Source: an uncultured Lachnospiraceae bacterium (GTDB lineage Bacteria; Bacillota; Clostridia; Lachnospirales; Lachnospiraceae). From it: DNA of 23,003 nucleotides. Both the position numbers and the translations under genes were made by a program. The stretch is from positions 1-23,003 of the forward strand of contig CAKRYR010000025.1 in NCBI GenBank assembly GCA_934432595.1, read 5' to 3'. Shown piece by piece: positions 14,501 to 20,906 of the stretch. A model generated the notes under the pieces. The model made no database searches. It worked only from the letters and a program-made list of their open reading frames with translations, and was not told the origin of the DNA. Within the stretch, counting starts at the first letter, position 1, and each line of letters begins with the position of its first letter.

Positions 14501-15506
14501 TTTAAATATCGACAAGAACAAGGCGGCTGAAAAAGGATTAACTGTTGCTCAGATATTCCAAGCTATAAATAAGAGAACTACTACAGAAAAAACAGCTGCA
14601 ACATTAGACATTAATAATAGAGATGTTGAAGTCAAGATAGTAAATGATACTGATCCTCTTACATATGAAAATTTACTAAAGATGAAGATAGAAGCTACAA
14701 CTAAGGATAGCGAAGGAAAAGATGTTGTTAAGAAGTATAAGTTATCAGAATTTGCTACTAAGAAAGAGGGATATACTCTTGAAAATATAACAAGAGATAA
14801 TCAAAGTAGATATTTGTCAGTGACAGCTGAGACAAAAGAAGGAGAAAATACTACTTTATTATCAAGAAAATTGCAAAAGAAACTTGATAAATATAATGTT
14901 CCAGATGGATATTCAATTGAGATAGCTGGTGAATCAACTCAAGTTAATGAGATGATAAAACAGATGATAGAAGCATTAGCATTGGGATTCTTATTAATTT
15001 ATTTAGTAATGGTTGCACAATTCCAAAGTTTAATGTCACCATTTATAATAATATTTACAGTCCCTTTAGCATTTACAGGTGGCATGTTAGGACTTAAGAT
15101 GTTTAATCAATCTATTTCAGCTATGGCAATGATGGGATTCATGATACTTATGGGAACAGTAGTAAATAATGGTATTGTATTTGTAGATTATGTAAACCAA
15201 CTTCGTAGAAAAGGTTATAGCAAACGAGATGCATTGATTAAGACAGGTAAGACAAGACTAAGACCTATTCTTATGACTGCAATGACAACTATCTTATCAA
15301 TGAGTGTTATGGTATTTTCACAAGATGCAGGTAATGCAATGCAAAAGAGTATGGCAATAGTTGTAAGTGTTGGTTTATTATATTCAACACTAATGACATT
15401 AATCATAGTTCCAATAATGTATGATATTCTTTATCGTCACACGCCTAAGGTAATTGACGTAGGAAGTGACTTGGATGTTGTTCCAGATGAGACGGAGTTA
15501 TATTAG
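11592..15506 (+). CDS. RND-superfamily efflux permease with coiled-coil insertion
   Basis: A 1304-residue inner-membrane transporter of the RND class found in Firmicutes (SwrC/YerP-like), which exports lipids or drugs by proton motive force. Residues 9-28 are TM1 and 30-185 start the first porter loop. Residues about 187-450 are an extra Lys/Glu/Asp/Ala-rich coiled coil (for example KKIDKAKKELKKGKSKLDD), absent from AcrB-type pumps of about 1050 residues. The fold resumes at 458, with TM2-6 at about 590-750. TM4 carries GLALGIGMLVDNS (D661 kept, the second Asp replaced by N662). Second half: TM7 near 780-797, TM8-12 at 1125-1280, with VVNNG at 1190-1194 where AcrB has a Lys. Start is GTG with AGGAGG upstream. 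No membrane-fusion protein gene is adjacent; the inserted coil could serve that bridging role (inference). Confidence 0.9.
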   Translation: MTKLFVKKPYFILVAIIIVLTVGGVSLSKMQTDMLPELELPYMAVITTEIGASPEKVEKDVTSVLESTLGVLSGVESITSTSANNYSMVLLELAEDTDLEVALVRVSKAINAIDLPEGCGTPNVIEANADMMPIISASISYKGKNIKELSKIAENDIIPYIERQDGVASVSSNGMIKDSIEIRLNQKKIDKVNDKILDSANDKLADASKKIDKAKKELKKGKSKLDDGEKSLKKKQEDTNKKLSEASTQLNKAQATKAAYEASANSLKANKSALQAEKNAYKKAKIEDNYKTINEAFTQFNKNFGAVAQQAGVDIPKDIEDAVSDKKKLEEFISFVKKMGAGDQVSAMNYDALKKMNDIVKVRIPQIDAEITNLDTKIMISDMTLKTLNDKMDGLDDKQSQLTAAGYSASAGFGAGQAQISSGKEQLKKAEEELDTAQKQLDDSRKAVIENANIDKLLSIDTLSAMITAQNFTMPAGYIDDKDDTQWLVEVGDNFESKKQLSGLVLTKLDKVGKIKISDVADIVELDNSGDRYAKVNGTDAILLAIYKTSTANTSAVSEGVQKAFKELGKEYDGLDFSIMMNQGDYISIIIESVLSSILLGAILAIIVLALFLKDVKPTAIVAFSIPFSVLFAIVIMYFTDININVMSLAGLALGIGMLVDNSIVVMENIYRLRNKGIPAPKAAVQGTKQVAGPIIASTITTICVFLPMVYSSGMVKQLLIPFTFTISYALCASLIVALTVVPALGSVMLKKTKNIKMKWFEKFKEVYGRFLGACLNHKWIPLSISIILLVICVVQALNSGLVMMDDMESNQISITLKLDEETEREEAYKIADELMDKVLEVDGISKISANDGGGSLMASVMGMDMSENFTSFSINVLTDDDVKTVKQFKKVRKDLEKKTKNIKCEELTISGSAMGGMSSVLGGGMTVNIYGKKQDNLIKISQDVMKMMDEVKGLENPTNGLDENRKLLHLNIDKNKAAEKGLTVAQIFQAINKRTTTEKTAATLDINNRDVEVKIVNDTDPLTYENLLKMKIEATTKDSEGKDVVKKYKLSEFATKKEGYTLENITRDNQSRYLSVTAETKEGENTTLLSRKLQKKLDKYNVPDGYSIEIAGESTQVNEMIKQMIEALALGFLLIYLVMVAQFQSLMSPFIIIFTVPLAFTGGMLGLKMFNQSISAMAMMGFMILMGTVVNNGIVFVDYVNQLRRKGYSKRDALIKTGKTRLRPILMTAMTTILSMSVMVFSQDAGNAMQKSMAIVVSVGLLYSTLMTLIIVPIMYDILYRHTPKVIDVGSDLDVVPDETELY

Positions 15507-15525
15507 ATAATGGAATATTAATGAT

Positions 15526-15567
15526 AAATAGTCAAGATGATGAAAATCATTCTTGGCTATTTTTTTT
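15526..15567 (+). terminator. Rho-independent terminator after the RND gene
   Basis: The stem AAATAGTCAAG-ATGAT (15526-15541) pairs with ATCAT-(T)-CTTGGCTATTT (15546-15562), with a single bulge, a GAAA loop and one G:U pair. A run of nine T's follows. Confidence 0.85.
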
Positions 15568-15621
15568 GCTATCGCAACTGCACATTGGCGCGCAAAGTGG
15601 AGCAAGTGAATAATATAAAAC

Positions 15622-15638
15622 TGTTATAAATAGGTTAT
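15622..15638 (+). promoter_or_regulatory. WalR-like site upstream of the SH3 pseudogene
   Basis: TGTTAT-AAATA-GGTTAT fits the WalR box TGTWAH-N5-TGTWAH with one mismatch, the same G-for-T change as in the site at 2393. Its orientation is opposite to the other sites relative to the gene, so it may be chance in AT-rich DNA. Confidence 0.25.
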
Positions 15639-15661
15639 ATAAAAAGGAGTGCAAATTATAT

Positions 15662-16239
15662 ATGATTAAGGGAAAAAGTGTATTGTTTTTAATATATTAG
15701 CAATTATGATTTGTGTTGTTATTACAAGTAATTCAGATTATTCTAAAGCTTTTGCAGCATCAACAACATATAAATATGCAAAGAAAGAAACATTACTAAG
15801 AGTTTCAGCTAGTTCTTCAGCAGAAGTGTCAATTGTCGTAGTAAAAGGAACTAAATTAAAATGTACATCTTCTGTAACTAAGAAAGATGGAACAGTTTAT
15901 GATAAGGTAAACATTGTTGCTGATATTAATTATGCAAAAGGTCATAAGGGATATGTGCTTAGAAGACAACTGACTACTAAAGTTGTAAAAAGAGAAAAAA
16001 GGTTAATGTATATAAAGAATAAAACCAAGATGGTTAAGGAAGCTATGAGGATACTTTAATGAGGTGAAAAAATTATTACACCAAAAAGTAATAAACCTCT
16101 TACAGTTATTGTAGATTTAAATGGAGATGGAAAAACTATTCAAGAGGTTGGAGAACTAAAAGATAATAGTGATTTGGTATTTAATAAAAATGGTAGAATA
16201 GAATCTTATAAAAGAATAGATCAGATTAATAAGAAATAA
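15662..16239 (+). pseudogene. Secreted SH3-like protein gene, multiply broken
   Basis: AAGGAGTG precedes ATG 15662, which opens MIKGKSVLF and then meets TAG at 15698 because a T5 run is one base short. One more T would join it to the frame that continues NILAIMICVVITSNSDYSKA, a complete signal peptide ending AFAA. A bacterial SH3-like domain follows (ETLLRVSASSSAEVSIVVVK to KGHKGYVLRRQL). After about 15990 another frame reads VNVYKE, so a second slip near the AAAAAA run is likely. The original frame is closed by TAA TGA at 16057-16062 and then stays open to 16237-16239 with TVIVDLNGDGKTIQEVGEL. No function is expected unless the T-run slips. Confidence 0.7.
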
Positions 16240-16241
16240 AC

Positions 16242-16300
16242 ATTAATTAAATATTACAAAAATATAACAAAAATATTGCAAAAAAGCCACAAATATTACA
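16242..16300 (+). promoter_or_regulatory. 11-bp-periodic ATTACA-type repeat array
   Basis: Units follow at exact 11-base steps: ATTAATTAAAT (16242), ATTACAAAAAT (16253), ATAACAAAAAT (16264), ATTGCAAAAAA (16275), then GCCACA at 16286 and ATTACA at 16295. ATTACA-AAAAT-ATAACA (16253-16269) is an exact WalR/YycF box on the reverse strand. The first units match the array at 2712. The array ends 10 bases before the extended -10 box. Confidence 0.55.
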
Positions 16301-16307
16301 AACAATA

Positions 16308-16316
16308 TGATATAAT
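16308..16316 (+). promoter_or_regulatory. Extended -10 promoter element
   Basis: TGATATAAT, an extended -10 hexamer, with no recognisable -35 box. The repeat array occupies that place, as expected for an activator-dependent promoter. Confidence 0.45.
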
Positions 16317-16437
16317 TTTTGTAATGAAAAGTAAGGAATTGAGAAACTAGTAAATAAATTTTTTAAAATATTTGAAGGGGGATAGGGCAGAGCTAAAGAA
16401 AATCGACAGTAAGAAGTGATTACTAATGGGGATAAAA

Positions 16438-16787
16438 ATGAATAGAGAATTGAGAAAAAATGGTTTGAAAACTCGAGTAATTATTGTATTGTTACTAGTG
16501 GCATTTATATTATTAGGTTTTAGAATGGCAAGTAATGCTAGTCCTAATGAATATAGTGAAACAGATGCAGTACCAGAGGCAAGAGTAACCTATGCAAATG
16601 CAAGTTCTGATGTGGCTTCACAGTTATATAAATCTTTGTTAAATAGAGAAACTAATTTTTCCATTACTTGTGGTAATTCAAGTGATGTATATACTAGATT
16701 AGATATAGTGGTAACGATGTAAGAATTCCATCAATTAATTCATACGTAAATGGACTAATGGATAGTATATTTGGTGGCAATAATTAG
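16438..16787 (+). pseudogene. Secreted protein, truncated and frameshifted
   Basis: ATG 16438 opens a basic N-terminus, a hydrophobic core (VIIVLLLVAFILLGF) and an export signal, then about 60 residues including QLYKSLLNRETNFSITCG. The frame ends at TAA 16720-16722. A second frame from about 16701 continues as RYSGNDVRIPSINSYVNGLM and ends at TAG 16785-16787, so a slip joins two parts of one gene. N-termini of this kind occur in secreted transglutaminase-like proteins of related bacteria, but no catalytic domain is left, so this family link is a guess. An in-frame ATG at 16426 lacks a better site. Confidence 0.5.
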
Positions 16788-16815
16788 TAATGTTATTGGA
16801 GAGAGGAGAATATTT

Positions 16816-17277
16816 ATGAGAAATGGAGATATAAATATATTATTTTATAAAGTTATGTTTTGTATATTATTAGCAGTAGTATTTGTTCTAACTTTTATTA
16901 AGGATGCATATGCAGCTAAAACTAATGTATCTGGAGTGCAAAATACAATAAATATTGTCTTGGCTCCACAAGCTACTAGTCAACCACAAACAGAGGTACA
17001 ACTAACTGCTCAACCACAACAACCAGAGGTACAGTCAACGATGACACCAGAGATTCAACCTACAAACACACTAGAGGTACAACCTACAACAGAACCTAAG
17101 AAAGATACAATCCCACAACCTGAGAATAAACCGACACAATCAGACGATGAATTAGATAAATCACCTAAAACAGGAGATGAGTCAGACATTATATCAGTTG
17201 CAATAGTATTAGCAGTATCATTTATATTTATGATAATATCAGGAGCATATATAATAAGACATCGTAGAGAAGTATAG
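16816..17277 (+). CDS. Small SPKTG-anchored Pro/Gln/Thr-rich surface protein
   Basis: A 153-residue exported protein. Residues 1-33 are a signal peptide ending DAYAA. Residues 50-115 are a low-complexity region rich in Pro, Gln, Thr and Glu (repeats of the type PEVQPTT), a wall-spanning stalk. SPKTG, a hydrophobic helix and the tail RHRREV form a C-terminal sorting signal like that of the VWA protein at 2827. There is no globular domain, so the functional head may have been lost, which fits the surrounding decay. GGAGAGAGGAG precedes ATG 16816; an upstream ATG at 16771 is rejected. Sortase is not in the window. Confidence 0.75.
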   Translation: MRNGDINILFYKVMFCILLAVVFVLTFIKDAYAAKTNVSGVQNTINIVLAPQATSQPQTEVQLTAQPQQPEVQSTMTPEIQPTNTLEVQPTTEPKKDTIPQPENKPTQSDDELDKSPKTGDESDIISVAIVLAVSFIFMIISGAYIIRHRREV

Positions 17278-17289
17278 TGAATTATAGTC

Positions 17290-17352
17290 AGAAAAATAAA
17301 TAAATATACTTATTTTGCTTCTGTTGCTAAAAAAGAAGGATATATGCAAATT
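17290..17352 (+). pseudogene. Rubrerythrin fragment
   Basis: The plus-strand frame reads NKYTYFASVAKKEGYMQI, which is the conserved helix of rubrerythrins (Y..FA..A..EG...I) that supplies one iron-ligand glutamate. Sequence before and after it does not fit the family, and there is no start. About 20 of the usual 180-190 residues remain. Part of 17278-17702, a gene-poor stretch that otherwise holds only the small minus-strand ORF below and an uncertain scrap near 17566-17625. Confidence 0.55.
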
Positions 17353-17389
17353 TTACAGTTAATTGGTTGTGAAAGTTTTGGAATACAAC

Positions 17390-17554
17390 TTATGTTGTAT
17401 ATAGTATGTTTTTTTCAATGATATTTGGTATAAATATATTATTATCTTTAACTTGAATTTTACCGTTATCAGATATAGGTGAAGCCATAACACTAAATTC
17501 ATTTAATGCTATAGTTAAAAACATAATCACTGTAAATATTGATAATTTTTTCAC
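17390..17554 (-). CDS. Small exported protein or N-terminal fragment, 54 codons
   Basis: On the minus strand GTG 17554-17552 starts a 54-codon frame to TAA 17392-17390. The product begins as a clear signal peptide: KKL, then the core SIFTVIMFLTIALNEF and SVMASP, with a probable cut after MAS. About 29 residues follow (ISDNGKIQVKDNNIFIPNII). GGTGAT is the only, weak, ribosome binding site. Codon use and the signal peptide argue that it is or was coding. It is more likely the head of a lost secreted protein than a full gene. Confidence 0.45.
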   Translation of the reverse strand: MKKLSIFTVIMFLTIALNEFSVMASPISDNGKIQVKDNNIFIPNIIEKNILYTT

Positions 17555-17702
17555 ACTATCACCCAGAAAAAATTAAAGGAGCAGAGGCTACAGCAAGTTG
17601 TATATTTTTAGCTAGAAGAAAATAGGTAATATATTTTTATTTTGAGCATATATATTTTCATAGATTCTTAGTAATAGACTGTTTAGAAATGAGGATATAT
17701 AT

Positions 17703-18209
17703 ATGCTTAAAAAATATGCTATTTTAACATATGAGATAGTAAGTACAATACTAGTAATGATATTAGGTGTGATTTTACACTATGTATATGATTGGTCTAA
17801 TAACAACACGTTAGTAGGTATATTTAGCCCTATAGATGAAAGTATATGGGAACATCTGAAATTATTATTTTTCCCGATGACGTTATTAACAATAATCGTG
17901 TATTTATTGAAAGGGAAAGATATACCTAATTATTTGTGTTCTAAAGTTCTTGGAATTATTTCGTCTATGATTTTCACAGTTATAGCATTTTATACGTATT
18001 CAGGAATATTGGGAAGAAATTATACTTTTATAGATATTAGTCTTTTCTTTATTGCTGTAATAATAGGTCAAGTGGTCGCGTATAGAAAAATAAAATTAGG
18101 TAGTGAATGTAATACACAAATTGCATGGAGGATTTTGGTGCTAGTTTTTATGCTATTTATAATATTTACTTTTGTAAAACCGGGGATAGGATTGTTTATG
18201 GATCCGTAG
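17703..18209 (+). CDS. DUF6512-family multi-pass membrane protein
   Basis: A 168-residue membrane protein with about five hydrophobic segments (10-28, 50-66, 84-101, 110-126, 144-160). The motif SPIDESIWEHLKLLFFPM at 42-59 is typical of the DUF6512 family, for which no function is known to me. Family members usually run a little past a C-terminal DPV-TGTYG-like end. This one stops at FMDP, so it may lack the last few residues. GAGG lies before the ATG. It starts after the gene-poor stretch and has no clear operon partner. Confidence 0.7.
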   Translation: MLKKYAILTYEIVSTILVMILGVILHYVYDWSNNNTLVGIFSPIDESIWEHLKLLFFPMTLLTIIVYLLKGKDIPNYLCSKVLGIISSMIFTVIAFYTYSGILGRNYTFIDISLFFIAVIIGQVVAYRKIKLGSECNTQIAWRILVLVFMLFIIFTFVKPGIGLFMDP

Positions 18210-18237
18210 TTAATTTAAAAATTGTGAGCACTTTGCT

Positions 18238-18330
18238 ATGTGGTGTAAAACAGGTGAACCAGAATTAAGTCAGGTAAATAATATAGTTAGCTTTGCAAGA
18301 AACTGTGGTATATTAGGTTATGGAATATAG
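18238..18330 (+). pseudogene. Unidentified 30-residue C-terminal scrap
   Basis: An open frame reads MWCKTGEPELSQVNNIVSFA and then RNCGILGYGI to TAG 18328-18330. Codon use and composition look coding (a folded-protein C-terminus), but I do not recognise the family and no ribosome binding site precedes it. It ends 6 bases before the converging gene. Confidence 0.35.
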
Positions 18331-18336
18331 AAAGTC

Positions 18337-18996
18337 TTACTTCACACAAAACCATCCCCCACGGGTATCAATTTTGCCAGCTTGTTTCAACTTACTTATT
18401 TCATGAGACATAGCACTTCGCTCCACACCTAGATAATCAGCTAGTGACTGTCGATCATGTGGAATGACAAATTCATTACAACTGTGTTGTTTAGCTTGGT
18501 CAAGAAGGTAGGTCATAATTTTTTCTCTTGTAGTTTTTTTAGACATATAACGTATTTTTCTGGTAAGGGCTAGATTATTTAAGGCCATACCTTGAAGTAG
18601 ATTTTTGATTAGAGTATAATGGAAACGGCAAGAGTTTGAGCAAGAATAAAATATACGATTACAATCAAGAAGAAGTACAGTTGTGTCTGTAAGTGCCATA
18701 ATACTTACAGGCATTTCTTTTATGCCTGCACATGGAAATACTTCTGCAAATAGTTCGCTTGATTGTAGTATGTTCATTACTGTTCTGTTGCCATAATAAT
18801 CTTCACGTATTATTTGTACTGAACCTGAGATAACAACTCCTATATATTGTACAGTATCACCCTCTAGAAATATAGGATTTCCTTTTTTTATATCTATAGT
18901 TTTTCCATCTAGACATTCTATTATGGAAGCTAGTTCATCTTCTGTTATATCTTGGAATAATGGACATTGAGATAAAACATCAAAATATGTCATCAT
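18337..18996 (-). CDS. Crp/Fnr-family transcriptional regulator
   Basis: A 219-residue regulator. Residues about 10-125 form a cyclic-nucleotide-type beta-roll (for example FLEGDTVQYIGVVISGSVQI); the Cys residues seen (CPLFQD, CAGIK, DCNRIF, CSNSC) could hold a cofactor, which cannot be confirmed. Residues about 150-219 are a winged HTH with QSLADYLGVERSAMSHEIS as recognition helix. ATG 18996 is chosen because AGAAAGG lies 9 bases upstream; in-frame starts further out at 19029 and 19005 lack this. It diverges from the ferredoxin-type gene at 19224 and probably controls it in response to a redox or nitrosative signal, as is common for this pair (inference). Confidence 0.85.
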   Translation of the reverse strand: MMTYFDVLSQCPLFQDITEDELASIIECLDGKTIDIKKGNPIFLEGDTVQYIGVVISGSVQIIREDYYGNRTVMNILQSSELFAEVFPCAGIKEMPVSIMALTDTTVLLLDCNRIFYSCSNSCRFHYTLIKNLLQGMALNNLALTRKIRYMSKKTTREKIMTYLLDQAKQHSCNEFVIPHDRQSLADYLGVERSAMSHEISKLKQAGKIDTRGGWFCVK

Positions 18997-19090
18997 TTTA
19001 AGCATCCTTTCTACATAAGCAATTTGCATATTTGAATAATATTTTACACACTAAATGCATTATCATTCATATGAAAAAATTATTTTAATT

Positions 19091-19155
19091 TGTTGTAATT
19101 CCAACAGACAACCATTTTTAAGTATATTAAAATTATGTCATCAAGTCGATTTGAT
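19091..19155 (+). promoter_or_regulatory. Two CRP-geometry palindromes in the divergent promoter region
   Basis: TGTTG-TAATTC-CAACA (19091-19106) and ATCAA-GTCGAT-TTGAT (19140-19155) both have 5-base arms with a 6-base centre, as in the CRP/FNR geometry. With TAAAAT (19128-19133) as -10 box, the first palindrome would be centred 41.5 bases before the start of transcription (near 19140), the class II activator position. The second would lie over the start. The geometry is seen; binding by the neighbouring regulator is inferred. Confidence 0.5.
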
Positions 19156-19223
19156 TATGCATTTAGATAAGTGATTTGGTATGGAACAGAGAGATGTTTC
19201 AATAAAGAATAGGAGGAATAAGA

Positions 19224-19808
19224 ATGATACGGAAAATTATTGAGATAGATGAGGAAAAATGTACTGGATGTGGATTATGTGTTGACGCATGTCATGAGGG
19301 TGCCATTGAATTGATAGATGGCAAGGCAAAGTTAATTAGAGATGATTATTGCGATGGCCTAGGTGATTGCTTACCAACATGTCCGACAGGGGCAATTGAG
19401 ATTATAGAAAGGGAAGCAGTTGCTTATGATGAAGAAGCTGTTAAGTTACGACAGTGGCCTATACAGATAAAATTAGTTCCAACTAAGACTGCATGGTTTG
19501 ATGGGGCAAGGTTATTGGTTGCAGCAGATTGTACTGCTTATGCTTATGCAAATTTTCATCAAGATTTTATAAAGAATCATGTTACTGTTGTTGGATGCCC
19601 TAAGCTAGATGATGTAGACTATTCAGATAAACTTACTGAAATTATCAGGAACAATGATATTAAAAGCATAACAGTGGTTAGGATGGAAGTTCCTTGTTGT
19701 GGAGGAATAGAAAATGCTGTGAAAATAGCTTTAAAAAATGGTGGTAAATTTATACCATGGAATGTTGTTACAATTGCAACAGATGGGAGTATTTTAGATA
19801 GAATGTAA
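19224..19808 (+). CDS. Ferredoxin-like Fe-S protein with extra C-terminal domain
   Basis: A 194-residue cytosolic protein. The N-terminal ferredoxin part has C13, C16, C19 and C23 (CTGCGLCVDAC), then a second, non-standard group C43, C49 and C53 (CDGLGDCLPTC) that supplies the other cluster. The C-terminal half at 80-194 has CPKLDDVDYSDKL and PCCGG, which may hold a further metal or thiol site. This fused form is common in Clostridia next to a Crp/Fnr regulator and hybrid cluster protein genes; no hcp is in this window. Role: electron transfer, details unknown. AGGAGG is placed well. A terminator follows at 19848. Confidence 0.85.
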   Translation: MIRKIIEIDEEKCTGCGLCVDACHEGAIELIDGKAKLIRDDYCDGLGDCLPTCPTGAIEIIEREAVAYDEEAVKLRQWPIQIKLVPTKTAWFDGARLLVAADCTAYAYANFHQDFIKNHVTVVGCPKLDDVDYSDKLTEIIRNNDIKSITVVRMEVPCCGGIENAVKIALKNGGKFIPWNVVTIATDGSILDRM

Positions 19809-19813
19809 GGAAA

Positions 19814-19838
19814 ATATAGGCACATTAATGTCCTATAT
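19814..19838 (+). other. Short hairpin between the ferredoxin gene and its terminator
   Basis: ATATAGG (19814-19820) pairs with CCTATAT (19832-19838). It has no T-run, so it is probably an mRNA 3' stem rather than a terminator. Confidence 0.4.
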
Positions 19839-19847
19839 CTATAGTAA

Positions 19848-19882
19848 AAGCCATCAAATCAATATCATTTGATGGCTTCTAT
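19848..19882 (+). terminator. Terminator after the ferredoxin-type gene
   Basis: AAGCCATCAAAT (19848-19859) pairs perfectly with ATTTGATGGCTT (19867-19878), loop CAATATC. A T-poor tail follows, so strength is moderate. The minus strand has a better T-rich flank. Confidence 0.7.
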
Positions 19883-19883
19883 A

Positions 19884-20021
19884 TTATTTCTTCTTAGCAA
19901 ATTTAATAAATAATATAATTAATATTATTGTTATTATAGTTGGAATTGAAAATATAAGGATAATGATAAGTATAGTTGCAATAGGGTTATTGGATATAAA
20001 ATTCTCTATAGCTTTTTTAGT
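19884..20021 (-). pseudogene. Hydrophobic coding scrap without start
   Basis: On the minus strand a 45-codon open frame ends at TAA 19886-19884. It reads ENFISNNPIATILIIILIF, then a long Ile-rich segment and FIKFAKKK, like the end of a membrane protein. It has no ATG, GTG or TTG start and a stop just before it. It could also be chance in an AT-rich run. The rest of 19880-20190 shows nothing I can name apart from ATATGT/ACATAT (20135-20154). Confidence 0.25.
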
Positions 20022-20190
20022 TTTTTACATAGTATAAAAATGATATAGCAAGTTTATATAAATAATAATAAGAGTACATTATAAAGAGCATGAGTCGATA
20101 AATAGATAGAGTGTTTATATTTATACTCTAAAAAGATATGTGATAAAAAACATATAGAATAAGATATTGATAAAAAGGAGTTTGACAAAT

Positions 20191-20751
20191 ATGAAAAAAA
20201 TAGTATTAATTTTTGCTTTATTTATTATATTGGTTAGTAGTTCTGCTTGTAAAAATAATATAAATTCAAAAAATTCTGATGTAAAAGATAATGCATCAGA
20301 TAAGGTTGCAACAGAAAATAATTCCTCAAAACAAAATGTAAAAATGGAATTTTCTACCACTGACATTAAGGGAAAAAACATTAGTAATGAAGATGTTAAG
20401 GATTCAAAATTGATTATGGTTAATTTTTGGGAACCTTGGTGTGGACCTTGTGTAAATGAAATGCCGGAACTAGAGAAACTTTATAAAAAATATAAAGATA
20501 AAGGATTTATTATTTTAGGAGTGTTTTATAGTACAGATAGTTTAGAGGATGCAAAGAGTATTATTAAAGATAAAAATATTACATATCCTATTTTGTTTGG
20601 TAATAATGACTTTAAGAAATTTACCACAGAATATGTTCCTACTACAGTTTTCTTTGATTCAGATGGAAAACAATTAAGCAGTGAAGCGGTAGTAGGAGCA
20701 CGAGAATATGATGAATGGGAGAAAGAAATTCTAAAATATTTAAATGATTAA
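20191..20751 (+). CDS. TlpA/ResA-like thioredoxin-fold lipoprotein
   Basis: A 186-residue extracytoplasmic thiol-disulfide protein. Residues 1-19 are a lipoprotein signal, SSAC being the lipobox with C20 the likely lipid-bearing residue. A low-complexity Asn/Ser/Lys linker follows to about 50. The thioredoxin domain has WEPWCGPC at 80-87 (C84 and C87 the redox pair), MPELEKLYKKY after it, and YVPTTVFF with the conserved cis-proline at about residue 153. Family role: reduction of apocytochromes or of other exported disulfides. AAAAAGGAG lies upstream of ATG 20191; an in-frame ATG at 20167 is rejected. First gene of a three-gene cassette, 17 bases before the next. Confidence 0.9.
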   Translation: MKKIVLIFALFIILVSSSACKNNINSKNSDVKDNASDKVATENNSSKQNVKMEFSTTDIKGKNISNEDVKDSKLIMVNFWEPWCGPCVNEMPELEKLYKKYKDKGFIILGVFYSTDSLEDAKSIIKDKNITYPILFGNNDFKKFTTEYVPTTVFFDSDGKQLSSEAVVGAREYDEWEKEILKYLND

Positions 20752-20768
20752 GAATAGAGAGGAATAAG

Positions 20769-20906
20769 ATGAAATATAGAATTATGACAATCATAGCATT
20801 AATATTGTCAATTACGTTCATAATTATTGGTATTATTGAACAACAGAATACGCAAGTATTTATGAAAGCAATAAAGATATGTTTGGAGTGTATAGGTATT
20901 GGATAA
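20769..20906 (+). CDS. CD1871A-family CXXC micro-protein
   Basis: A 45-residue single-pass membrane peptide. Residues 6-23 are a hydrophobic segment (MTIIALILSITFIIIGII), then QQNTQVFMKAIKICLECIGI with a CLEC redox motif at 38-41. This is the make-up of the small CXXC proteins known from Clostridioides as the CD1871A family; the name is recalled, not searched. AGAGAGGAATAAG precedes the ATG. Its end overlaps the next gene by 8 bases, so the two are translationally coupled. Likely partner of the thioredoxin-like lipoprotein and polyferredoxin on either side. Confidence 0.75.
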   Translation: MKYRIMTIIALILSITFIIIGIIEQQNTQVFMKAIKICLECIGIG

